A stretch of DNA of 64,000 nt from Streptosporangium amethystogenes (GCF_000721075.1 NZ_JOEQ01000004.1:620001-684000), one strand, 5' to 3'. Positions 1 to 7,655 are shown, numbered from the stretch's first letter. A program made the numbers and translations. The notes: a model not told the origin generated them from the letters alone.

Positions 1-986
1 CACTTGGCCGCGCTGGAGATGAAGGTGAGGTCGGCCTGCGGCTCACCGTGCATGGCGCGCTCGGACTTGGCAGCGGCGACGTAGGTGAGCTGGCGGGCGG
101 CCTCCAGCTTCATGGCCATGTCGGCGACCATGAACTGGACGCCCTGGAAGTCGGCGACGGCCTTGCCGAACTGCTTGCGCTCCTTGATGTAGCCGATCGC
201 GTAGTCCAGCGCGCCCTGGGCGATGCCGAGCGCCTGGGCGGCGATGGTGATGCGGGTGTGGTCCAGGGTGGCCAGGGCGGTCTTGAAACCGGTGCCGGGG
301 GCGCCGATCATCCGGGAGGCGGGAATCCGCACGTCCTCCAGGATGACCTGGCGGGTCGGAGAGCCCTTGATGCCGAGCTTGCGCTCCTTGGCCCCGAAAC
401 TGACGCCCTCGTCGGCCTTCTCCACGACGAACGCGGAGATGCCCCTGGCTCCGACGCCCGGCTCGGTGACGGCCATCACCGTGTAGTACTCCGACACACC
501 GGCGTTGGTGATCCACATCTTGGCGCCGTTGAGCACGTAGTGGTCGCCGTCCGCGACCGCGCGGGTCTTCATGGCGGCGGCGTCGCTGCCCGCCTCCGCC
601 TCCGACAGGGCGTACGAGAACATCCCGTCACCCCGCGCGACCTGCGGAAGGTAGTGCTGCTTGAGCTCCTCGGAGGCCGACAGCAGCAACGGGACGGTCC
701 CGAGCTTGTTGACGGCGGGGATCAGCGAGGACGAGGCGCAGGCCCGCGCCACCTCCTCGATGACGATGACCGTCGCGAGCGCGTCGGCACCGGCGCCGCC
801 GTACTCCTCGGGAACGTGCACGGCGTGCAGGTCCGCCGCGACGAGCGCCTTGTAGGCGTCCGCGGGGAACTCCGCGGTCTCGTCCACCTCGGCGGCGTGA
901 GGGGCGATCTTCTCGTCGGCGAGGGCGCGGACCGTCTCGCGGAGCATCTGGTGCTCCTCGGGCAGTGCGTAGAGAGGGTAGCTCAT
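1..986 (-). CDS. Acyl-CoA dehydrogenase, C-terminus cut by window edge
   Basis: FAD-dependent acyl-CoA dehydrogenase, which puts an alpha,beta double bond into acyl-CoA in the cytoplasm. About 328 codons are present and the reading frame runs off the left edge, so the last 50 or so residues and the stop are missing. Reading the minus strand gives family hallmarks in order: YALSEAEAGSDAA and MWITNAG in the FAD/substrate-binding middle domain, then RKQFGKAVADFQ near the start of the C-terminal helical domain. The ATG at 986 lacks a Shine-Dalgarno but has TACTAT six bases upstream, so the mRNA is probably leaderless. A homolog (fadE25) lies beside purE/purK in Mycobacterium, which fits the genes that follow. 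Substrate chain length cannot be read from the sequence. Confidence 0.93.
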   Translation of the reverse strand, partial: MSYPLYALPEEHQMLRETVRALADEKIAPHAAEVDETAEFPADAYKALVAADLHAVHVPEEYGGAGADALATVIVIEEVARACASSSLIPAVNKLGTVPLLLSASEELKQHYLPQVARGDGMFSYALSEAEAGSDAAAMKTRAVADGDHYVLNGAKMWITNAGVSEYYTVMAVTEPGVGARGISAFVVEKADEGVSFGAKERKLGIKGSPTRQVILEDVRIPASRMIGAPGTGFKTALATLDHTRITIAAQALGIAQGALDYAIGYIKERKQFGKAVADFQGVQFMVADMAMKLEAARQLTYVAAAKSERAMHGEPQADLTFISSAAK

Positions 987-992
987 AGGGAA

Positions 993-998
993 ATAGTA
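993..998 (-). promoter_or_regulatory. -10 element of a probable leaderless promoter for the acyl-CoA dehydrogenase
   Basis: On the minus strand TACTAT (TAnnnT) lies six bases before the ATG at 986, and there is no ribosome-binding site. That spacing would put the transcription start at the start codon. No clear -35 element is visible. Confidence 0.5.
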
Positions 999-1131
999 GG
1001 ACGTCCAACAAACACTGGAGCGCTCCACCCCATGTGGTATGCCCTCTCGCGTTTATGCAGGTGGCAAAGTGGAAGTGCCAGATGCCGATACTCTGGCGGC
1101 AAATAATCGGGCAGAACCGAAAGGAGCACCA

Positions 1132-2451
1132 GTGGCCTACCGCCTGACGATGGTGGGAACCGGATATCTCGGTGCGACGACGTCCGCCTGCATGGCCGAG
1201 CTGGGCTTCGAAGTCCTCAGCCTCGACGTGGACGCGGAGAAGATCGGCCGCCTACAGGCCGGCGACCTGCCCATCCACGAACCAGGCCTGCAAGAGGTGC
1301 TGCGACGCAACCTGGCCAACGGGCGGCTGCGCTTCACCACCTCGTACGAGGAGGCCGCAGCCTTCGGAGACGTGCACTTCCTGTGTCTGGGCACCCCCCA
1401 GAAGCCGGGAGAGTACGCGGCGGACGTCTCCTACCTGGACGCCGCGATCGAGTCGCTGGCCCCCCACCTGACGCGTGAGTGCCTGGTCGTCGGCAAGTCC
1501 ACGGTCCCGGTCGGCACCGCCCAGCGCCTGGCCGACAAGCTGGCGCGGCTGGCCCCCATCGGCGCGGGCGCCGAGCTGGCATGGAACCCCGAGTTCCTCC
1601 GCGAGGGCTTCGCGGTGAAGGACACCCTGCACCCCGACCGGATCGTGCTCGGCGTCGCCTCCGACCGGGCGGAGAAGGTCATGCGGGAGGTGTACGCCCC
1701 CATGCTGGAGATGGGCACCCCGATGGTGATCACCGACTACCCCACGGCCGAACTGGTCAAGGTGGCCGCCAACGCCTTCCTCGCCACGAAGATCTCCTTC
1801 ATCAACGCGATGGCCGAGGTCTGCGAGGCCGCGCACGCCGACGTCAAGCAACTCTCCCTGGCGCTCTCCTTCGACGACCGCATCGGCGGCAAGTTCCTCA
1901 ACCCCGGGCTGGGCTTCGGCGGCGGCTGCCTGCCCAAGGACATCCGCGCCTTCATGGCCCGCGCCGGGGAGCTCGGCGCCGACCAGGCGCTGACCTTCCT
2001 GCGCGAGGTGGACGCGATCAACATGCGCCGCCGGGCCCGCATGGTCGACCTGGCCCGCGAGCTGGCCGGAGGCTCCTTTCGCAACTGCACCGTCGCCGTG
2101 CTCGGCGCCGCGTTCAAACCCAACTCCGACGACATCCGCGACTCCCCCGCCCTGGACGTCGCCGTCAAGATCAGCGAGCAGGGCGGCCAGGTCACCGTCT
2201 ACGACCCCGTCGCCCAGGAGAACGCCCGCCGGGCCCACCCCCGGCTCTCCTACGGCACCTCCGCCCTGGAGGCGGCCAGGGACGCCCATGTGGTGCTGCT
2301 GCTGACCGAGTGGCAGGAGTTCATCACCATGGATCCCGAGGAGCTGGGCGCCATGGTGGCCTCTCGCAAGATCGTCGACGGCCGCAACGCCCTCGACGCC
2401 GAAACCTGGCGAGCCGCAGGCTGGCACTACCGCGCCCTCGGCCGTCCCTGA
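1132..2451 (+). CDS. ugd: UDP-glucose 6-dehydrogenase
   Basis: Oxidises UDP-glucose to UDP-glucuronate with two NAD+, supplying precursors for cell-surface polysaccharides. The 439-residue protein has the normal family length. The N-terminal Rossmann motif GTGYLG is at residues 9-14, the conserved Lys is K220 in NAFLATKISFINAMAEV, and the catalytic thiol is C266 in GFGGGCLPKD. The C-terminal UDP-binding domain carries AAFKPNSDDIRDSP. I chose the GTG at 1132 because AAGGAG lies five bases upstream and the Rossmann strand begins immediately; an in-frame ATG at 1039 would add 31 unrelated residues. The gene is transcribed away from the acyl-CoA dehydrogenase and ends at its own hairpin terminator. 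Confidence 0.95.
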   Translation: MAYRLTMVGTGYLGATTSACMAELGFEVLSLDVDAEKIGRLQAGDLPIHEPGLQEVLRRNLANGRLRFTTSYEEAAAFGDVHFLCLGTPQKPGEYAADVSYLDAAIESLAPHLTRECLVVGKSTVPVGTAQRLADKLARLAPIGAGAELAWNPEFLREGFAVKDTLHPDRIVLGVASDRAEKVMREVYAPMLEMGTPMVITDYPTAELVKVAANAFLATKISFINAMAEVCEAAHADVKQLSLALSFDDRIGGKFLNPGLGFGGGCLPKDIRAFMARAGELGADQALTFLREVDAINMRRRARMVDLARELAGGSFRNCTVAVLGAAFKPNSDDIRDSPALDVAVKISEQGGQVTVYDPVAQENARRAHPRLSYGTSALEAARDAHVVLLLTEWQEFITMDPEELGAMVASRKIVDGRNALDAETWRAAGWHYRALGRP

Positions 2452-2472
2452 CGTACCCGTCGCCTCTCCCAG

Positions 2473-2508
2473 CACGGCCCGCTTCCGCGACACGCGGAGC
2501 GGGCCGTG
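2473..2508 (+). terminator. Hairpin terminator after ugd
   Basis: CACGGCCCGCTTCCGCG pairs with CGCGGAGCGGGCCGTG across a 3-base loop, with one bulged T. It lies 21 bases past the ugd stop. There is no U-tract, as is common in GC-rich actinobacteria. Confidence 0.7.
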
Positions 2509-2667
2509 GCGACATCCCGGCGGATACGCACGGAGAGGTGCGTTGGCGCCGAGGGTCCGCGATGCCAGCGGTGAACGAGCGCGATCAGCCGGTGAACACC
2601 GCGCGAAGCCGGAACGGCAGAGGATCTTCAGGATGGGCGGACGGCGCGAGCCGTCTCCGAACGCGAT

Positions 2668-2701
2668 GAACGGGTTCCCAGTAGGCACCAGGGACCCGTT
2701 C
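2668..2701 (-). terminator. Stem-loop downstream of the Arg/Trp-rich peptide gene
   Basis: GAACGGGTTCCC and GGGACCCGTTC form a stem with one extra T and an 11-base loop. It lies about 50 bases past the stop of the small minus-strand peptide gene, so it could end that transcript or act as an attenuator. It has no U-tract. Confidence 0.4.
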
Positions 2702-2751
2702 GAATGTGTGTTGACGGTTCGGGAGCCTCGTCGCTCCTCACCGTGCCGCGC

Positions 2752-2859
2752 TCACCACCACCAGTCCCAGCGGCGCCTGCGCCAGTGACGACGCCAGCGG
2801 CGCCTCCAGCGGCAGCATTCTGCCCGCTCTCCTCCAGGAAAGATCATGTTGAAGTTCAT
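2752..2859 (-). CDS. 35-residue Arg/Trp-rich peptide, function unknown
   Basis: A tiny ORF with a perfect AGGAGG (2864-2869) four bases before its ATG. The product begins MNFNMIFPGGERAEC and its last 20 residues are CRWRRRWRRHWRRRRWDWWW: seven Trp and eleven Arg in 35 residues, with Trp at 18, 22, 26 and 31 and then 33-35. I do not recognise a family. The strong start signal and the ordered spacing argue for real translation. It could be a cationic amphipathic peptide, a peptide precursor, or a Trp-sensing leader, but no biosynthesis or modification gene follows on that strand; ugd converges from the other side. A second ORF of 26 codons overlaps it in another frame (start 2818), so the frame choice rests mainly on the Shine-Dalgarno. 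Confidence 0.5.
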   Translation of the reverse strand: MNFNMIFPGGERAECCRWRRRWRRHWRRRRWDWWW

Positions 2860-3221
2860 AAGCCCTCCTCATGTCAATCCTTCGAATCCCCCAATAATCA
2901 CAATATGCGCTATATCTACATAAACCCACAAAAACACTCCTAATTTAGTATAAGAATGCTTTTGGGGGATACTGTATTTCAACAACACTCGGCCGATCTC
3001 AACCGCGTGGCCGGCCTCGCAGGCCCGGCTTTCCCGGCCGACCGGATGTTCGGCCAGGCCAGGGCGGGGAAGCCTGATTCCGGAAGGCGCGGGTCGTGGA
3101 GGCACCGCCCCGGTCAAGGCCGGGGAAAGGAACCCCGCCGGGGGAGCCGACCGCGCAGACCCGGAAGGCCGGACGGGCATCGGCCACGCCGGTAAAGAAG
3201 GTCCATGGGCCGCCGAACGGA
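2860..3221. other. AT-rich intergenic stretch upstream of the small peptide gene
   Basis: No convincing coding region. The part from about 2881 to 2985 is strikingly AT-rich for this genome and includes runs such as CAATATGCGCTATATC. It precedes the minus-strand peptide gene and probably holds its promoter. On that strand TATACT, part of a TTATACTAAATT run, is a possible -10 box without a good -35. The remainder, 3000-3221, is ordinary GC-rich DNA in which I see nothing. Confidence 0.5.
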
Positions 3222-3248
3222 AAGACCCCCGTCTCGGACGGGGGTCTT
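3222..3248 (-). terminator. Hairpin terminator of the DUF397 gene
   Basis: AAGACCCCCGTC pairs perfectly with GACGGGGGTCTT across a TCG loop, 14 bases after the DUF397 stop. A-rich sequence on the plus strand gives a short U-run after the hairpin on the minus transcript. Confidence 0.8.
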
Positions 3249-3262
3249 CGAGCCTGGCTCCG

Positions 3263-3499
3263 TCAGTTGTCGAACTCGCCGAGCTTCACACCGCCGACGA
3301 AGGCGTCCCACTCCGACTGGGTGAAGAACAGCTTCGGCCCGTCGGGGTTCTTGGAGTCGCGCAACACGTACAGGGGGCCGGCACCGGCCTTGTGCCCCTC
3401 GTCGAGGCCGTCCACCACGGCCACCTCGACGCAGTCCCCGCCGACGTCGTCGCTCGGAGCCGCCTTGCGCCAGACGGCGTTGCTCAGGTCTGCTTCCAT
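3263..3499 (-). CDS. DUF397 domain protein
   Basis: A 78-residue protein with the whole DUF397 signature: VWRKAAP near the N-terminus, GGDCVEVAVV, then VLRDSKNPDGPKLFFTQSEW and FVGGVKLGEFD at the C-terminus. DUF397 proteins are abundant in actinobacteria and usually sit beside an Xre-type helix-turn-helix regulator that they are thought to antagonise in developmental control. No such partner lies next to this copy. The ATG has AAGGGG about nine bases upstream. The family call is secure; the molecular role here is unknown. Confidence 0.9.
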   Translation of the reverse strand: MEADLSNAVWRKAAPSDDVGGDCVEVAVVDGLDEGHKAGAGPLYVLRDSKNPDGPKLFFTQSEWDAFVGGVKLGEFDN

Positions 3500-3685
3500 G
3501 TCGTCATCCCCTTCGCTATGAGGCCGCCGATCGCCCGAACGGGCGGATTGCTCCGTAAGGCTCGCACGTCTCCGTCACGTCCTGGGGATGGTCTGTGACG
3601 TGCCCTCCGGCAACAGACTCCACAAATACAGTATCCGGGCCGCCTTCGACGCCCGCAATGACAAAAGCATCGAGTGGACGCACGG
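3500..3685. other. Short intergenic stretch with one weak ORF
   Basis: The only candidate is a plus-strand ORF at 3588-3689 (33 residues, ending DKSIEWTHG). It lacks a good Shine-Dalgarno, uses several rare codons and overlaps the end of the minus-strand small gene by four bases. It could be a decayed gene fragment. One arm of the 13-bp inverted repeat lies inside it. Confidence 0.3.
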
Positions 3686-3811
3686 CTAATGCGTGGATAC
3701 GGAGCTTACGTCGGAGTCGGCGGGCCGGTGGCTCTCACCCGCGCCCAGGCTTCCGAACACCGCCAGTATGGCCGTCGTGATCCCGAGGAGGGCGCGGATC
3801 GCGTTCCTCAT
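3686..3811 (-). CDS. 41-residue peptide with an N-terminal hydrophobic segment
   Basis: A short ORF with GGAGGT eight bases before its ATG, a strong initiation signal. The product starts MRNAIR, continues with a hydrophobic stretch from about residue 7 to 24 (ALLGITTAILAVFGSLGAG) and ends in a polar tail rich in Ser, Asp and His. This looks like a secreted or single-pass membrane micropeptide; the segment could be a signal peptide with cleavage near GAG-E. I do not recognise a family. It lies between DUF397 and purE with its own upstream spacer, so it is probably transcribed alone. Confidence 0.55.
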   Translation of the reverse strand: MRNAIRALLGITTAILAVFGSLGAGESHRPADSDVSSVSTH

Positions 3812-3907
3812 GATTCTCAACCTCCAAGGTCCGTGTCGATCTCCCCCTTCCCTATGAGTCCTCGTATATCCGCGCTGTCACCAAGCTATCCGGCAAAGGT
3901 GGCGATA

Positions 3908-4411
3908 TCAGGCGCCGAGCTGGGCGGCCTCGGCGCGGAGCCTGGCGCCCTTGGCGTGAGCCTGTTCCTTGAGAGCGAGTTGGAACGCCTCCATCTTCGC
4001 CCGCAGTTCCTCGTCGGCGGCGGCGAGGATCCGGACGGCCAGCAGGCCCGCGTTGCGGGCGCCGCCGACGGCGACCGTCGCGACCGGGACACCGGCGGGC
4101 ATCTGGACTATCGAGAGCAGGGAGTCCATGCCATCGAGGTATTTCAGCGGGACCGGGACACCGATCACCGGCAGGGGGGTCACCGAGGCGAGCATGCCCG
4201 GCAGGTGGGCGGCTCCCCCGGCACCCGCGATGATCACCTTCAGCCCGCGCCCGGCCGCCTGCGCGCCATAGGCGATCATCTCCTCGGGCATCCGGTGCGC
4301 GGAGACCACGTCGGCCTCGAACTCCACCTCGAACTCGGCCAGTGCCTCGGCGGCGAGCCTCATCACCGGCCAGTCGGAGTCGCTGCCCATGACGATGCCA
4401 ACGGTGGTCAT
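3908..4411 (-). CDS. purE: N5-carboxyaminoimidazole ribonucleotide mutase PurE
   Basis: Moves the carboxyl group from N5-CAIR to C4, giving CAIR in purine biosynthesis; it works directly after PurK. The 167 residues match the class I enzyme length. Visible motifs are GSDSDW near the N-terminus, SAHRMPEEM with the catalytic His, and the [12 protein letters not shown] loop. The ATG has AAGGAGAG about five bases upstream. It is the second gene after purK on the same strand but is 187 bases away, with a tandem repeat in the gap. Confidence 0.97.
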   Translation of the reverse strand: MTTVGIVMGSDSDWPVMRLAAEALAEFEVEFEADVVSAHRMPEEMIAYGAQAAGRGLKVIIAGAGGAAHLPGMLASVTPLPVIGVPVPLKYLDGMDSLLSIVQMPAGVPVATVAVGGARNAGLLAVRILAAADEELRAKMEAFQLALKEQAHAKGARLRAEAAQLGA

Positions 4412-4450
4412 GCTCTCTCCTTGCCACGCGACCCGGGGGCCACGCGCGTT

Positions 4451-4483
4451 CGCAGTGGTGACGCAGTGGTGACGCAGTGGTGA
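4451..4483. repeat. Three tandem copies of an 11-bp unit between purK and purE
   Basis: CGCAGTGGTGA is present three times head to tail without a mismatch, followed by a partial fourth CG. It lies about 40 bases upstream of the purE start on the transcript side. It may be a simple slippage repeat or a regulator array. Confidence 0.75.
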
Positions 4484-4598
4484 CGTGGCCCGCGCGGGTA
4501 CGACGGCTCACGGTGGCACCGTGGCCCAGACGGGCACAGGGGCCGGGAGCGCCGCCGTCGACCAGTCCGACGGCTCACGACGGGGCCGGCCCTGGGGC

Positions 4599-5756
4599 TC
4601 AGGTGTATCTTCCCTCGGTGAGGTAGACGGCGGCGTGCCGGGCACGGGCGCGGACCTCTTCCAGGTCGGTGCCGAGCGCGGTGACATGGCCGATCTTGCG
4701 CCCCGGTCGCACCTCCTTGCCGTAGAAGTGAATCTTGATCCCCGGGTCGTGGGCCATCACGTGCTCGTACCGGGAGAAGATGTCGGAGTCGTCACCGCCC
4801 AGGAGGTTGGCCATCACCACGACGGGAGCGGCCGGCGCGGGTGAGCCGAGCGGGAGGTCGAGGACCGCGCGCAGGTGCTGCTCGTACTGGGAGGTGCGGG
4901 CCCCCTCGATCGTCCAGTGGCCGCTGTTGTGCGGGCGCATGGCCAGCTCGTTGACCACCAGGCCCGAGGAGGTGGCGAACATCTCCACGGCCAGCAGCCC
5001 GGTCACGCCCAGTTCCTTGGCGATGTTCAGGGCGATCCGCTGGGCCACCGCGGCCTGTTCTGGATCGAGGCCGGGTGCGGGGGCGAGGACCTCGACGCAG
5101 ATGCCGTCACGCTGGACGGTCTCCACCACCGGGTAGCTGACGCCCTGGCCGTGCGGCGACCTGGCGACCAGCACGGCGAGCTCCCGCTCGAACGGCACGA
5201 ACCCCTCGGCCATCAGCGGCACCCCGGAGGCCAGGGGCTCGGCCGCGTCATCCGCGGAGCGGCAGATCCAGACGCCACGCCCGTCGTAACCGCCCCTGAT
5301 CGCCTTGAGCACGACCGGCCAGCCGTTCTCCGCGGCGAACTCCTCGATGTCGGCGGCCGCCTCGACCCGCCGCCACGGCGGGCACGGGGCGCCGATCCCG
5401 GTCAGCCGCTCGCGCATCACCGCCTTGTCCTGGGCGTGTACGAGCGCGTCGGCGCCGGGGTGCACGACGAAGCCGTCCTCGACCAGGGCACGGATGTGCT
5501 CGGTGGGCACGTGCTCATGGTCGAAGGTGACCGCGTCGCACCCCTTGACGAAGTCGCGCAGGTCCGCCAGGGACCGGTAGTCGCCCAGGCGTACGTCGGC
5601 GATCACGCGGGCGGCGCTCTCGTCTGACGAGTTGGCCAGGACCCGAAGCTCGACGCCGAGGGCGATGGCCGCCTGCTGGGTCATCCGGGCCAGCTGGCCC
5701 GCTCCGATCACGCCGACGACGGGTCCGATGGGACTGGCCAAGGAAGGGCTGCTCAC
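4599..5756 (-). CDS. purK: 5-(carboxyamino)imidazole ribonucleotide synthase PurK
   Basis: ATP-grasp enzyme that carboxylates AIR with bicarbonate to N5-CAIR, the substrate of PurE. The 385-residue form starts MSSPSLASPIGP and has an N-terminal GVIGAGQLARM nucleotide-fold motif, ATP-grasp elements PVVLKAIRGGYDGRGVW and FVPFERELAV, and NELAMRPHNSGHWTIEGA in the C-terminal part. I prefer the GTG at 5756 because TAAACT lies eight bases upstream with no Shine-Dalgarno, as in leaderless genes; an in-frame GTG at 5777 would add seven residues and has no better signal. purE follows on the same strand. Confidence 0.96.
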   Translation of the reverse strand: MSSPSLASPIGPVVGVIGAGQLARMTQQAAIALGVELRVLANSSDESAARVIADVRLGDYRSLADLRDFVKGCDAVTFDHEHVPTEHIRALVEDGFVVHPGADALVHAQDKAVMRERLTGIGAPCPPWRRVEAAADIEEFAAENGWPVVLKAIRGGYDGRGVWICRSADDAAEPLASGVPLMAEGFVPFERELAVLVARSPHGQGVSYPVVETVQRDGICVEVLAPAPGLDPEQAAVAQRIALNIAKELGVTGLLAVEMFATSSGLVVNELAMRPHNSGHWTIEGARTSQYEQHLRAVLDLPLGSPAPAAPVVVMANLLGGDDSDIFSRYEHVMAHDPGIKIHFYGKEVRPGRKIGHVTALGTDLEEVRARARHAAVYLTEGRYT

Positions 5757-5764
5757 GGGGGTTA

Positions 5765-5770
5765 AGTTTA
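5765..5770 (-). promoter_or_regulatory. -10 element for a leaderless purK transcript
   Basis: TAAACT on the minus strand lies eight bases before the GTG at 5756. If used, transcription would begin at or next to that codon, which rules out the longer purK start. Confidence 0.45.
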
Positions 5771-5882
5771 CCGGCACGCGGTACGGGAGCGGCCGACGGG
5801 AGGCACCCAGCCGATCCGGACAACCGCTCCCGGTGAGGCGCCAGGCCGCCGTGAAGGCCCTCGGCAGGATCCTGGGAGGCTC

Positions 5883-6827
5883 TCAGCTTGTCGTCAGGGT
5901 GGCGAGGCCGCGGCGGAGGCCGGCCGTGGTGAGCCTGGCCCCCGTGCCGGCGATCTCGGTGGCGACGAGCGCGATCTCGGTCCCGGTCAGCTCGGCCGCC
6001 CTGGCACGGCCGGTGAAGCCACGCAGGTCGGCCTTGCCGTAGATCGGGTGGGCCAGGGAGGATCGGCCGGAGCGGGCCCGCTGCCGGTATTCGATCTCCA
6101 GGGCATGGATGACCAGCGCGCCGCCGTCGGGCAGTCGCAGTGCGCGCTGCGGGCCGACGAGCAGGCGGACGTCCGCGGTGAGCCGGTCGGGCCGCACCTT
6201 CTGCGGGCGCCTGACCAGCTCGTCGAAGAGGTCGCGTACCGGGTCGGCCTTGGGGAAGGTCACCCCGCTCACTCCCGCGGGATCGGTCAGGTAGGTCAGA
6301 TAGCGCTGCGGGACGAGACGGGCCCTGACCCCCATGGCGGGGTCGTCGGTGGGCACCGCCCCCTCGGTCGGCTCGCGGACCTTGCCCCGTATCGGGATGG
6401 GGCCCGCGCCGAGCCGCCACTCGCCTCCCTCGTGGACGAACAGGAAGTAGGCCGGGTCGGGCTCGCGGGCCAGGGCGACGAACCAGCGGTCGGTGTCGGC
6501 GGCGCCGGGCAGGTAGAACTCCGCCTCGGTGTAGGACTTCCTGGCGGGGGCTGGGCGGCCGTTCCGGGTCGCCTCACAGGCACGACCGCCCAGCGCATTC
6601 TCCGCCCAGGTGGTGAGCCTGCCGACGGCCGCGCAGTCCCGGTCGCGCCAGGCGTCGTCAAGCTTTCTCAGCAGCGTGAAGGCCTGGGTCGCCTCCGCGA
6701 GCTCCACCCCGGCGGACGTCTCACGCGACGGTCCGGCCTCGGGGACGGTGCCTTGCGCGTCTCCCCGCGCGCCACAACCGGTCATCATCGACAGACCGAG
6801 AATCAGAGCGAGGAGTCGGCGGCGCAA
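5883..6827 (-). CDS. Putative lipoprotein of unknown function
   Basis: A 314-residue exported protein. Residues 1-18 form a lipoprotein signal peptide: RRR, a hydrophobic core, then MMTGC, so C18 would be lipidated. The mature part is mixed alpha/beta with no catalytic motif I recognise. An ERDPAYFLFVHEGG-like segment in the middle resembles the nuclear-transport-factor-like folds of some actinobacterial lipoproteins, but this is not a firm assignment. The start is TTG (6827) with a weak upstream signal; no better in-frame start precedes the signal peptide. It diverges from the GtrA gene. Confidence 0.75.
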   Translation of the reverse strand: MRRRLLALILGLSMMTGCGARGDAQGTVPEAGPSRETSAGVELAEATQAFTLLRKLDDAWRDRDCAAVGRLTTWAENALGGRACEATRNGRPAPARKSYTEAEFYLPGAADTDRWFVALAREPDPAYFLFVHEGGEWRLGAGPIPIRGKVREPTEGAVPTDDPAMGVRARLVPQRYLTYLTDPAGVSGVTFPKADPVRDLFDELVRRPQKVRPDRLTADVRLLVGPQRALRLPDGGALVIHALEIEYRQRARSGRSSLAHPIYGKADLRGFTGRARAAELTGTEIALVATEIAGTGARLTTAGLRRGLATLTTS

Positions 6828-6964
6828 GGGTTGATCCCCGGGGTAGTGGCCGTCGCGTACGGCAGTCCGTCAGGACCGATCACGGTTCTCCAGCGGCATT
6901 CCGTGATCTACCGGATTAGCGTAACGTCGAGCGAGCCGATTTAACCGAAGTTATGCGATATTTA

Positions 6965-6993
6965 TTGAAATAGCGCTTGATGAGGACTATGTC
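6965..6993 (+). promoter_or_regulatory. Candidate promoter for the GtrA gene
   Basis: TTGAAA (6965-6970), a 17-base spacer and TATGTC (6988-6993) resemble a housekeeping promoter upstream of the GtrA gene. TAACCT at 7036-7041, nine bases before the GTG, is an alternative start-proximal -10. Confidence 0.35.
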
Positions 6994-7050
6994 CTCCGGT
7001 GCAGCGATGCCGCGCGGACCGTGGCCGAGCACCGGTAACCTGGCTCGACA

Positions 7051-7647
7051 GTGTTCGAGGTCCTCCAACGTGGCGGATCAGTGGCCGACCCCCGAAGGGA
7101 CCGTGCAGGAAACGTGGAGTTTCTCCGACACGCCTACCGGCGGCTCGCCGAACTGGCGCGAGAACTGGTCAAGTTCGGCGCGATCGGTGCGGTCGCCTTC
7201 GTGATCGACACGGGCGGCACCAACCTGCTCCGGTTCGGCATCGGCTGGGGGCCGCTCATCTCCAAGGTCATCGCCACGGTCATCGCGGCCACCTTCGCCT
7301 ATCTCGGCAACCGCTACTGGACCTTCAGGCACCGGGAGCAGAGCGGCCTGGCCCGCGAGTACTTCCTGTTCTTCGTCCTCAACGCCATCGGCCTGTTGAT
7401 CTCGCTGCTGGTGATCGGCTTCGTGACCTACACCCTGGGCCTGGAAGACGCCCTGAGCTACAACATCGCCATACTCACCGGCACCGCCCTCGGGACCCTC
7501 TTCAGGTTCTGGTCGTACAAGAAGTGGGTCTTCCTGCCCGGTGCCGAGGCGAGTCCGCCGGCGGTGTCGCAGAGCCAGATCAACGGCCACGTGTACCTGC
7601 TGAACAAGAGCTCGGAGAAGAACTCGCCGCCACCCCTGCCTCGCTAG
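7051..7647 (+). CDS. GtrA family membrane protein
   Basis: A 198-residue protein with four predicted membrane helices, at roughly 40-60, 70-90, 105-130 and 140-160. GtrA motifs are FGAIGAVAFVIDTGGTNLL in helix 1, FAYLGNRYWTFRH after helix 2 and FRFWSYKKWVF at the end. The family includes proteins thought to move polyprenyl-linked sugars across the membrane and arabinogalactan-linked proteins in mycobacteria. The Mycobacterium homolog also lies beside purK. The GTG at 7051 is used here, but in-frame GTGs at 7081 and near 7111 would remove only a hydrophilic leader. Confidence 0.85.
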   Translation: MFEVLQRGGSVADPRRDRAGNVEFLRHAYRRLAELARELVKFGAIGAVAFVIDTGGTNLLRFGIGWGPLISKVIATVIAATFAYLGNRYWTFRHREQSGLAREYFLFFVLNAIGLLISLLVIGFVTYTLGLEDALSYNIAILTGTALGTLFRFWSYKKWVFLPGAEASPPAVSQSQINGHVYLLNKSSEKNSPPPLPR

Positions 7648-7655
7648 GGCAAGGC

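Larger units (their letters stand above)
2967..3636. repeat. 13-bp inverted repeat pair flanking the DUF397 gene
   Basis: GGATACTGTATTT at 2967-2979 is the exact reverse complement of AAATACAGTATCC at 3624-3636. The two arms lie on either side of the DUF397 gene. A 13-bp AT-rich match within 700 bp of GC-rich DNA is unlikely by chance, but there is no transposase, and a shared regulator site is only one possibility. Confidence 0.4.

Noticed and set aside
2738..2818. A 26-residue ORF overlapping the Arg/Trp peptide in another frame
   Set aside because: Its only ribosome site lies inside the peptide gene. The other frame has AGGAGG directly before its ATG and a more ordered composition.
2752..2859. 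Tryptophan attenuator leader controlling a downstream trp gene
   Set aside because: The minus strand beyond it meets the convergent ugd terminator and no trp gene follows. Kept only as one possible reading of the peptide.
3588..3689. A plus-strand ORF of 33 residues between DUF397 and purE
   Set aside because: No usable Shine-Dalgarno, several rare codons, and overlap with a small gene on the other strand that has a strong ribosome site.
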